From UMGS755 sp045652815 (GTDB lineage Bacteria; Bacillota; Clostridia; UBA1381; UBA9506): DNA of 6,848 nucleotides. The first letter of the stretch is position 1, and each line of letters begins with the position of its first letter. Both the position numbers and the translations under genes were made by a program. Location: NCBI GenBank assembly GCA_045652815.1, contig JAZOLH010000065.1, forward strand, positions 1-6,848. The letters run 5' to 3'. Positions 1 through 4,196 of the stretch are shown here, piece after piece. The notes beneath the pieces were generated by a model. The model was not told where the DNA came from. It saw nothing but the letters and a program-made list of their open reading frames with translations, and made no database searches.

Positions 1-42
1 AAAAAAGTATATCGCTCTATTTATTGCGATCAGGAAGCATAA
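1..42 (+). CDS. Possible 3' end of an upstream gene (13 codons plus stop)
   Basis: Frame 1 is open from the window edge and ends at TAA (40-42), eight bases before a strong plus-strand terminator. That is the expected position for the end of an upstream plus-strand gene. The visible C-terminus reads KKVYRSIYCDQEA. It is too short to assign a family, and frames 2 and 3 are also open here and run on through the terminator. The call therefore rests only on the stop-then-terminator arrangement. Confidence 0.25.
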   Translation, partial: KKVYRSIYCDQEA

Positions 43-49
43 AAATAAT

Positions 50-81
50 AAAAAGACCTTTCGCTTGAAAGGTCTTTTTTT
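50..81 (+). terminator. Rho-independent terminator upstream of spoVT
   Basis: A near-perfect hairpin pairs AAAGACCTTTC (52-62) with GAAAGGTCTTT (67-77) around a GCTT loop, and a run of T continues to 81. It would end the transcript of whatever gene lies to the left, so spoVT needs its own promoter. The left flank is A-rich, so weak termination on the minus strand is also possible. Confidence 0.88.
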
Positions 82-93
82 AATGAGAAAACC

Positions 94-123
94 TACATAA
101 AACTTCCTTTTTTGCACAAAATA
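94..123 (+). promoter_or_regulatory. Weak candidate sigma-G promoter of spoVT
   Basis: TACATA (94-99), 17 bases, then CAAAATA (117-123) partly resembles the sigma-G pattern (TGAATA and CATACTA). spoVT is transcribed by sigma-G in Bacillus subtilis, so the position is sensible. The normally conserved G of the -35 is missing and only five of seven -10 bases match. A short palindrome GAATGTATTC (125-134) overlaps the expected start site. The ribosome binding site AAAAGGAG follows at 143-150. Confidence 0.3.
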
Positions 124-161
124 CGAATGTATTCCAAAAAACAAAAGGAGTTTTAAATTCC

Positions 162-707
162 ATGAAAGCCACAGGCATTGTTAGACGAATTGACGACCTT
201 GGCCGCGTTGTAATCCCCAAAGAAATCCGCAGAACCATGAGAATCAGAGAAGGTGACCCATTAGAGATATACACAGATCGTGACGGTGAAGTGATTTTTA
301 AAAAATATTCTCCCATCGGCGAACTGGGAGACTTTGCATCAGAATATGCCGAAACACTTTCTAAAACCAGCGGACACCCCATTTGCATCACGGATAAAGA
401 CAATGTGATTGCTGTTTCCGGTGTTCCCAAGCGTGAACTTTCCGAAAAGAAAATCAGCCCCGAACTTGAGCAGGTGATAGAGGAGAGAACATCCTTTATT
501 ATGAAGCACGATGGGGGCAGGAAAGTCAGCGTAATTGACGGTAGTGAAAAGTACACTGCAGGCGTTGTTGTTCCCATTATTTCCGAAGGTGACACCATCG
601 GTTCGGTTGTTTTCTTTTCCGGTGAAAGTATGCCCAAAATGGGTGAGGTGGAAGAAAAACTGGCACAGTCTGCCGCAGGATTTTTAGGCAGACATATGGA
701 GCAATAA
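162..707 (+). CDS. spoVT: Stage V sporulation protein T, AbrB/GAF transcriptional regulator
   Basis: SpoVT is a forespore transcription factor that tunes the sigma-G regulon and affects spore cortex, germination and coat properties. The protein is 181 residues, about the B. subtilis length. Residues 1-50 are a typical AbrB swapped-hairpin DNA-binding domain: MKATGIVRRIDDLGRVVIPK, then EIRRTMRIREGDPLEIY. Residues from about 55 to 178 form the GAF-like sensor domain, with ICITDKDNVIAVSG and the ending GFLGRHMEQ as recognisable stretches. The start at 162 has AAAAGGAG 11 bases upstream and gives the canonical SpoVT N-terminus. A terminator lies on each side, so the gene is probably monocistronic. 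It converges with the DUF218 gene. No defect is visible. Confidence 0.97.
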   Translation: MKATGIVRRIDDLGRVVIPKEIRRTMRIREGDPLEIYTDRDGEVIFKKYSPIGELGDFASEYAETLSKTSGHPICITDKDNVIAVSGVPKRELSEKKISPELEQVIEERTSFIMKHDGGRKVSVIDGSEKYTAGVVVPIISEGDTIGSVVFFSGESMPKMGEVEEKLAQSAAGFLGRHMEQ

Positions 708-712
708 AAAGT

Positions 713-742
713 AAAACCGCAACGGATTCCGTTGCGGTTTTT
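713..742. terminator. Bidirectional terminator between spoVT and the DUF218 gene
   Basis: AAAACCGCAACGG (713-725) pairs with CCGTTGCGGTTTT (729-741) around a three-base loop, with T-tracts available on both strands. It sits six bases after the spoVT stop and twelve bases after the end of the convergent minus-strand gene, so it can serve both transcripts. Confidence 0.9.
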
Positions 743-753
743 ATATACTTATT

Positions 754-1503
754 TTACCATGTAAACCATTGTGCTGCAATGGCGCAACATTCTCGCAGGT
801 AATCGGGAAGCAGGGTAATAGGGTCATTTTTCGCGTGCAAACGAGCGGCGCGGAGTCCTGCTTTTGTGGCGATGCGATCGGCACGGAAAATATGGAATTG
901 ATTGGTGATATAACCCACCTGATAGTAACCGCCGAAACGTTCATCCAGCAGTTCTTTTGAAAAGGTAAAGTTTTCAAGTGTTGATGTGGCTTTTTCTTCA
1001 AGAATGATTCTATCCGCAGGAATGCCGCGTGCTGTCAGATAGCGGGACATTGCCTCGGCCTCGGTAATGGTCTCACCGTCACCTTGACCGCCCGACACGA
1101 CGATGTAGGCAAGGGGATTCATTTTGTAATAGGTAAGCGCCGCGTCAAGCCTGAGAGCCAAAACGCGCGAAACAGTCTCTCCGTGAATGCCCGCACCTAA
1201 AACGATGATAGCATTTTCTTTATAATTCACCGAATCGTTGCGACCTGCTACGGTGATAAGAGTTGAGAAGAAAACAAAGAAAATCAAGGCAAACACCAAA
1301 AGAATTTTGATAACGTTGCCGAATTTGTTTTGCAACAGAAAATGAAATACACCGGGAATGATGGCGTATAGGAACAGAAAAGCGCCCAAAATGGTTGCTA
1401 AAAGTAGCCCTAAGGTGAAGTTAGACACCATCCAAAGATATGAAACGTTAGCGATGATTACAATTGCCACGACGGCTAAAATAAACCGCAATAGTTTAGT
1501 CAT
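754..1503 (-). CDS. YdcF/SanA/ElyC-type DUF218 membrane protein
   Basis: This is a 249-residue protein with three predicted membrane helices (about residues 4-24, 31-54 and 65-86) and a C-terminal DUF218 domain. Family signatures are visible in order: AIIVLGAGI (98-106), VVSGGQGDGETITEAEAM (135-152), the ATSTLEN motif (172-178) and ITNQFHIFRA (199-208). Proteins of this family (SanA, ElyC, YdcF) act at the envelope and affect barrier function, peptidoglycan or lipid-carrier metabolism. The exact reaction is unsettled, and I infer only an envelope role here. The start at 1503 is preceded by AAAGGAGG. A longer reading from 1554 would begin inside the -35 element of a clear promoter and is rejected. 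The gene probably has its own transcript, bounded by terminators at 713-742 and 1554-1595. Confidence 0.88.
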   Translation of the reverse strand: MTKLLRFILAVVAIVIIANVSYLWMVSNFTLGLLLATILGAFLFLYAIIPGVFHFLLQNKFGNVIKILLVFALIFFVFFSTLITVAGRNDSVNYKENAIIVLGAGIHGETVSRVLALRLDAALTYYKMNPLAYIVVSGGQGDGETITEAEAMSRYLTARGIPADRIILEEKATSTLENFTFSKELLDERFGGYYQVGYITNQFHIFRADRIATKAGLRAARLHAKNDPITLLPDYLRECCAIAAQWFTW

Positions 1504-1525
1504 AACAGCACCTCCTTTTAACTTT

Positions 1526-1554
1526 AGTATATCAGTTTTTGCAAATCTTGTCAA
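1526..1554 (-). promoter_or_regulatory. Sigma-A promoter of the DUF218 gene
   Basis: On the minus strand a consensus TTGACA (1549-1554), a 17-base spacer and TATACT (1526-1531) form a near-ideal vegetative promoter. Transcription should start near 1519, just ahead of the AAAGGAGG ribosome binding site and the ATG at 1503. This fixes the start codon downstream of the longer in-frame reading. Confidence 0.88.
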
Positions 1555-1595
1555 ATAAAAAACCCGCTCAGCCTCTCGAAGAGAAGAGCGGGTTT
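1554..1595 (-). terminator. Rho-independent terminator after the 55-residue protein gene
   Basis: On the minus strand AAACCCGCTC pairs with GAGCGGGTTT (1560-1569 with 1586-1595), with a smaller internal TCTC-TTC-GAGA hairpin, and a T-run follows. It lies seven bases after the stop of the small gene. It runs directly into the -35 of the next promoter, so the two transcription units are cleanly separated. Confidence 0.9.
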
Positions 1596-1602
1596 ATCTC
1601 TT

Positions 1603-1770
1603 TTATTTTGTCATAGCGTCCAGCACGGTGCCCATGGTTTTAACCATCACCTGTGTACCTTTATAAAGACGCTTTCTCTGTTTATCGCTAACAGGGTCCA
1701 TCACCATCGTCAGGGCAGAGCCAACAACTGCGCCGGCAATTAAACCGCCCACAAAAGACATACTTTTCAT
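1603..1770 (-). CDS. 55-residue glycine-rich membrane protein, YtxH-like, predicted forespore-expressed
   Basis: The protein has one short hydrophobic segment rich in small residues (SFVGGLIAGAVVGSALTMVM, residues 4-23). A basic, soluble tail follows with DPVSDKQRKRLYKGTQ and then an amphipathic end. Gly-rich helix followed by a charged tail is the layout of YtxH-type small membrane proteins, but the resemblance is structural and I do not claim homology. The likely start is the ATG at 1770, with AGGAAAGG about 12 bases upstream. An in-frame ATG three codons later (1761) is possible. A sigma-G-type promoter lies upstream (1812-1841) and a terminator follows, so it can be made alone. Readthrough from proC is also possible, because no terminator separates them. 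A function in the spore inner membrane or forespore is my inference. Confidence 0.72.
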   Translation of the reverse strand: MKSMSFVGGLIAGAVVGSALTMVMDPVSDKQRKRLYKGTQVMVKTMGTVLDAMTK

Positions 1771-1802
1771 TATTGTTCCCAACCTTTCCTTTGCATACGA
1801 GT

Positions 1803-1814
1803 CTATGTACATAG
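1803..1814. repeat. Perfect 12-bp palindrome at a promoter start site
   Basis: CTATGTACATAG equals its own reverse complement. It overlaps the edge of the predicted -10 element (1812-1818) and the expected transcription start of the 55-residue protein gene, a typical operator position. No binding protein can be named. Confidence 0.4.
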
Positions 1815-1841
1815 TATGTGGAAAAGGGGAAAATTTATGCG
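1812..1841 (-). promoter_or_regulatory. Predicted sigma-G promoter of the 55-residue protein gene
   Basis: On the minus strand CGCATA (1836-1841), a 17-base spacer and CATACTA (1812-1818) match the forespore sigma-G pattern. The -10 is identical to the B. subtilis consensus. The start site would be near 1805, giving a leader of about 35 bases before the ATG at 1770. The element lies just beyond the proC stop codon. Sigma-F can read some sigma-G promoters, so early forespore expression is an alternative. Confidence 0.65.
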
Positions 1842-1848
1842 ATGGATT

Positions 1849-2649
1849 TTACATATTGTCAGCTTTTTCGGTGCAGGCCTGCATCGCCGCCATAATGGCA
1901 CTGCGGAAGCCACATTCTTCCAAACGTTTCACCGCTTCGATGGTGGTACCGTTGGGAGAGCATACCATATCTTTCAGTCCGCCGGGATGCTTGCCGGTTT
2001 CAAGCATCAGTTTAGCAGAACCCATAATGGACTGAGCCGCCAGTTTATAAGCGGCCTTACGACTAATGCCATCACGAACAGCCGCATCTGCCATGGCTTC
2101 AATCATCATAAAGACGTAAGCAGGGCTTGAGCCGGATACCGCGATGACAGAGTTGAGCAGAGATTCGGGCAGAATTTCCACTTCGCCAACCGCACGGAAG
2201 ATACCGGCTGCGGCGGAGAATTCCTCGTTCGTTGCGGGCATATGTTCTGCGGCTACAACACTCATACCGCAAAGAGCCATTGCAGGGGTGTTGGGCATAA
2301 CACGGATGACTTTTGCATCAAAGCCGAGCGCATCTTTAATGGCGTTGATTTCAACACCTGCGGCAATGGAAATAAAGACTTTGTCTTTGATTTTGTCGCC
2401 GTATTTTTCGCGAAGTTCGCCTAAAACCGCAGGCATAACAAAGGGCTTAACCGCTAAAATGATGTAGTCTGCCTTTAAGGCGCCATCGTTAGTTTCGCGA
2501 ACATTTACGCCTAATTTTTTAAATTTTTTCAGAGCTTCTGCATTGGGGTCTGAAACGTAGACATCTTTTTCAGTACAAAGTTCAGAAGCTAAAACGCCGC
2601 CGGCAATGGCAAAAGCCATATTACCGCCGCCAATGAAACCCAGTTTCAT
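1849..2649 (-). CDS. proC: Pyrroline-5-carboxylate reductase
   Basis: ProC catalyses the last step of proline synthesis, the NAD(P)H-dependent reduction of 1-pyrroline-5-carboxylate to L-proline in the cytoplasm. The protein has 266 residues, the normal length. The N-terminal Rossmann motif is KLGFIGGGNMA (2-12). Next come AVKP (66-69), RVMPNTPA (116-123) and SGSSPAYVF (172-180). The C-terminal substrate and dimer signature HPGGLKDMVCSPNGTT is at 221-236. I chose the ATG at 2649, with GAAAGG 11 bases upstream. An in-frame GTG three codons earlier sits only two bases after that site and is less likely. The gene begins 38 bases after the Asp23-family gene with no terminator between, so the two are probably co-transcribed from the promoter at 3107-3135. 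Confidence 0.96.
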   Translation of the reverse strand: MKLGFIGGGNMAFAIAGGVLASELCTEKDVYVSDPNAEALKKFKKLGVNVRETNDGALKADYIILAVKPFVMPAVLGELREKYGDKIKDKVFISIAAGVEINAIKDALGFDAKVIRVMPNTPAMALCGMSVVAAEHMPATNEEFSAAAGIFRAVGEVEILPESLLNSVIAVSGSSPAYVFMMIEAMADAAVRDGISRKAAYKLAAQSIMGSAKLMLETGKHPGGLKDMVCSPNGTTIEAVKRLEECGFRSAIMAAMQACTEKADNM

Positions 2650-2687
2650 AGTTGTCACTGCCTTTCGTGATGAGAAAAATACCGAGA

Positions 2688-3074
2688 TTATTCAGCTACA
2701 GGAGCGTTGGCGTCGGTCTTTTTGGATTCCTTGCTGATGCCATCAACAAAAATATCAACTTTTGTTACGGTCAAATCGGTCATGGTTTCGATATTACGTT
2801 TAACTGCTTCCTGCAATGAAGCGGCAACGGGCTGAATCTTGATGCCGTAATCAACTAAAACGTGCACTTCAAGCGCCACTTCTTTTTCGGTCATTTCAAT
2901 GCGAACAGCTTTGTTAGAGCCTTTTTTAACCAGTTTTTCAACCAGACCTTCTGCTAAAGAAACGGAAAGGCTGGCGCCTTTAACTTCGGAAACAGCCATA
3001 GCTGCAATAGTCTGAACAACTTCGTCGGAAATTTTAACGCCGCTGTTTTCTGTATACATTGTATTTTCTGCCAT
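2688..3074 (-). CDS. Asp23/Gls24 family envelope-stress protein
   Basis: This is a 128-residue protein of the Asp23/Gls24 family (DUF322). Typical features are the opening GVKISDEVVQTIAAMAVSEVKG (12-33), the central VALEVHVLVDYGIKIQPVA (66-84), and the ending ETMTDLTVTKVDIFVDGI (96-113). The tail is charged and probably disordered. There is no signal peptide or membrane helix. In Staphylococcus aureus, Asp23 is an abundant protein held at the membrane by AmaP and linked to cell-wall stress. Clostridial paralogues are common and mostly uncharacterised. The start at 3074 has a strong AAGGAGG nine bases upstream, behind a sigma-A promoter. Being first in a transcript with proC is unusual as far as I know, since these genes are more often near nusB, accB/accC or fatty-acid genes. 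Confidence 0.9.
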   Translation of the reverse strand: MAENTMYTENSGVKISDEVVQTIAAMAVSEVKGASLSVSLAEGLVEKLVKKGSNKAVRIEMTEKEVALEVHVLVDYGIKIQPVAASLQEAVKRNIETMTDLTVTKVDIFVDGISKESKKTDANAPVAE

Positions 3075-3106
3075 AATAGAGAGCCTCCTTATGCTTATAT
3101 ATTATT

Positions 3107-3135
3107 AGTATATCACGGTGATTAGAAAAAATCAA
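3107..3135 (-). promoter_or_regulatory. Sigma-A promoter of the Asp23-proC operon
   Basis: On the minus strand TTGATT (3130-3135), 17 bases, and TATACT (3107-3112) make a good vegetative promoter. It lies between the terminator of the Asn/Gln-rich gene and the AAGGAGG of the Asp23 gene. Transcription would start near 3100, giving a leader of about 25 bases. Confidence 0.8.
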
Positions 3136-3145
3136 GAATTTATGT

Positions 3146-3176
3146 AAAAAAGCGGCAGAGACCGAAGTCCTGCCGC
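3146..3176 (-). terminator. Rho-independent terminator after the Asn/Gln-rich gene
   Basis: On the minus strand GCGGCAG-GAC pairs with GTC-CTGCCGC around a TTCG tetraloop, with one bulged base, and six T follow. It starts 11 bases after the stop codon at 3188. A strong dedicated terminator is good evidence that the tiny ORF upstream is a real gene. Confidence 0.92.
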
Positions 3177-3187
3177 CCATTTTTGTT

Positions 3188-3319
3188 TTATCGGTTGTTG
3201 TTAAACTGGTTGTCGTTTTTATTGTTCTGCTGATTTTTATTCTGCTGTCTGTTCTGCTGCTGGTTGTTGTTCTGCTGGTTGTTTTCGTTGTTCTGGTTTT
3301 TCTGGTTTCTGTTATCCAT
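3188..3319 (-). CDS. 43-residue Asn/Gln-rich protein, predicted sigma-G-dependent
   Basis: The translation begins MDNRNQKNQNNENNQQNNNQ and ends QFNNNR. By hand count, 20 Asn and 12 Gln make up 32 of 43 residues. Apart from the start Met, the only hydrophobic residue is Phe39. Such a protein should be soluble and disordered. The ATG at 3319 has a strong AGGAGG ribosome binding site. The gene has its own sigma-G-like promoter (3375-3404) and its own terminator (3146-3176). This regulation and the Gln/Asn richness recall gamma-type small acid-soluble spore proteins, an amino-acid store for germination, but I see none of their sequence repeats. That link is an inference. A longer overlapping reading in another frame (3034-3363) is a composition artefact of the same codons. 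Confidence 0.8.
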   Translation of the reverse strand: MDNRNQKNQNNENNQQNNNQQQNRQQNKNQQNNKNDNQFNNNR

Positions 3320-3330
3320 GGTAGAATCCT

Positions 3331-3395
3331 CCTGAATTTGCTCGTTTGAGCTTGTTTTGGCATTTGCCTGAGTTTAGTATTGACAAAAATTCAGG
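3331..3395. repeat. Inverted repeat pairing with the Asn/Gln-rich gene's ribosome binding site
   Basis: CCTGAATTT (3331-3339) and AAATTCAGG (3387-3395) are exact inverted copies. One arm overlaps the AGGAGG ribosome binding site of the 43-residue gene. The other lies in the spacer of its promoter, upstream of the expected start site, so only readthrough RNA from folT would contain both arms. A smaller GCTC-GTTT-GAGC hairpin (3340-3351) lies inside. Confidence 0.5.
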
Positions 3396-3404
3396 GGATA
3401 TACA
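3375..3404 (-). promoter_or_regulatory. Predicted sigma-G promoter of the Asn/Gln-rich gene
   Basis: On the minus strand TGTATA (3399-3404), 17 bases, and AATACTA (3375-3381) match the sigma-G pattern (TGAATA, CATACTA) at five of six and six of seven positions. Transcription should start near 3368, about 49 bases before the ATG. The element begins five bases after the folT stop codon. A short inverted repeat GGCATTTGCC (3359-3368) covers the predicted start site. Confidence 0.62.
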
Positions 3405-3408
3405 CTTT

Positions 3409-3924
3409 TTAAAGGGTAGTATTTAAACGTTTGCCCACGCTTCCCCAAATATATTTAATACCGAACACTTTAATGGGAACCATAACGAGAGCGCGGACGG
3501 TTCTTGTGCCGAGAACTGCAACAAATGGCGTGCCGGCGGTGATGCTTGCCCAGAGCGAACCAAGACCGATATCAATGAAAATCATCTGCAACAGGACGCA
3601 GAGGATAATTGGTAAAAATTTCTTGGGACGCTTGTAGAGAAACAAGCCATATGTAGCGCCATAGAGGGCCTCGCTGATGCCAAAACCGATGAAATATGCC
3701 ATACCTTTTGAGTTAATCAGCATCCCTAAAAAGTCAGACAAAAAGGCAGATAATGCGCCTGCTAAAGGCCCAAACAGCATAGAGCAGAGTGCTGTTGGGA
3801 TGAAACTTAAACTGATGCGCATAATGGGCGTTTGGATGGATAAAAAGCGGGCGATGACGATTGTCAGGGCGATGAGAAGCGCCATCGTAACCAAGATTTT
3901 TGTTCTGAAAAAATGTTTTTTCAT
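3409..3924 (-). CDS. folT: Folate-specific ECF transporter S component
   Basis: FolT is the membrane subunit that binds folates and works with the shared ECF energising module (EcfA, EcfA', EcfT), which is not in this window. The 171-residue protein has about five to six hydrophobic segments, a normal S-component size. Family-like stretches are ALTIVIARFLSIQ (19-31), then MRISLSFIP (35-43), FGPLAGALSAFLSDFLG (51-67) and the C-terminal TRTVRALVMVPIKV (140-153). The assignment to folate is strongly supported by the THF riboswitch in its leader. The ATG at 3924 follows a T-tract. The nearest purine-rich site, GAGAGGA, is about 14 bases away, an unusually long spacing, but I see no better in-frame start. 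Confidence 0.93.
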   Translation of the reverse strand: MKKHFFRTKILVTMALLIALTIVIARFLSIQTPIMRISLSFIPTALCSMLFGPLAGALSAFLSDFLGMLINSKGMAYFIGFGISEALYGATYGLFLYKRPKKFLPIILCVLLQMIFIDIGLGSLWASITAGTPFVAVLGTRTVRALVMVPIKVFGIKYIWGSVGKRLNTTL

Positions 3925-3972
3925 AAAAAAAGAACACGTCCTCTCTTTTGTAACACATTTGCGGGCAAATTA

Positions 3973-4010
3973 GCCACAAAAAAGGGAGTGTCGTCACGAT
4001 TTTCGTGGCA
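3973..4010 (-). promoter_or_regulatory. Possible expression platform of the THF riboswitch
   Basis: Just after the aptamer, the minus strand holds CACGA-AAA-TCGTG (3995-4007), then 11 bases, six T (3978-3983) and GTGGC (3973-3977). GCCAC (4005-4009) shares bases with the aptamer's closing CTGCC and can pair instead with GTGGC. Either a poor terminator or a switch between alternative pairings is possible. The hairpin is too far from the T-run for a textbook terminator, so the mechanism is unclear. Confidence 0.4.
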
Positions 4011-4105
4011 GCGGAATGCGGTGATGATATCGCAAGCAAAATGCTTTTCGTACAACGGCAACTTCCCGTCCGCCTGTCACTTAACGCATCAAAACCTACT
4101 CTGCC
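4007..4105 (-). promoter_or_regulatory. Tetrahydrofolate (THF) riboswitch
   Basis: The minus strand carries the THF aptamer in order. The closing stem GGCAG (4101-4105) pairs with CTGCC (4007-4011). Then come GAGTAGG, the hallmark GCGTTAAGTG, GGGAAGTTG, ACGAA, a TGATG/CATCA pairing, and the closing GCATTCCGC. Consensus blocks GAGUAG, GCGUUAAGUG, GGGAnGUnG and ACGAA are all present at the expected spacing. THF riboswitches bind reduced folates and lower expression of folate transport or synthesis genes in Clostridia and lactic acid bacteria. It lies between the folT promoter and the folT start, as expected. Confidence 0.93.
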
Positions 4106-4122
4106 TGTATGTATTTTTCTAC

Positions 4123-4151
4123 AGTATAGCACAAAAAAATGCATATGTCCA
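4123..4151 (-). promoter_or_regulatory. Sigma-A promoter of folT
   Basis: On the minus strand TGGACA (4146-4151), 17 bases, and TATACT (4123-4128), with an extended TGC just before the -10, make a strong vegetative promoter. Transcription would start near 4116, about ten bases before the riboswitch aptamer. It overlaps the candidate spoVAD promoter on the other strand. Confidence 0.82.
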
Positions 4152-4170
4152 GCATTTTTTCGCAAAACTA
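4140..4170 (+). promoter_or_regulatory. Candidate sigma-G promoter of spoVAD
   Basis: TGCATA (4140-4145), 18 bases, and AAAACTA (4164-4170) fit the sigma-G pattern at the -35 but only five of seven bases at the -10. The start site would be near 4177, followed by AAGGAG (4184-4189) and the ATG at 4197. spoVA genes are sigma-G-dependent in Bacillus. The -35 end overlaps the folT -35 on the opposite strand. Confidence 0.42.
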
Positions 4171-4196
4171 AATGAAAAAAGACAAGGAGCAAAATT

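Noticed and set aside
80..637. 185-codon minus-strand open frame across spoVT
   Set aside because: It lies antisense to the well-supported spoVT coding region, has no ribosome binding site or recognisable domain, and its Ser/Pro-rich product is typical of a shadow frame.
1504..1554. 17-codon N-terminal extension of the DUF218 protein
   Set aside because: The extension would begin within the -35 element of a consensus promoter, upstream of its transcription start, while the ATG at 1503 has an ideal ribosome binding site.
3034..3363. 109-codon minus-strand frame rich in Thr, Arg and Lys
   Set aside because: It is the Asn/Gln-rich gene read in another frame, running through that gene's terminator and into the Asp23 gene. 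The in-frame 43-codon gene has the proper AGGAGG site and terminator.
3913..3950. Start-codon hairpin of folT (GTTCT with AGAAC around T- and A-runs)
   Set aside because: The pairing is mostly short A/T runs and only five bases at the ends. It is probably chance in an A/T-rich start region.
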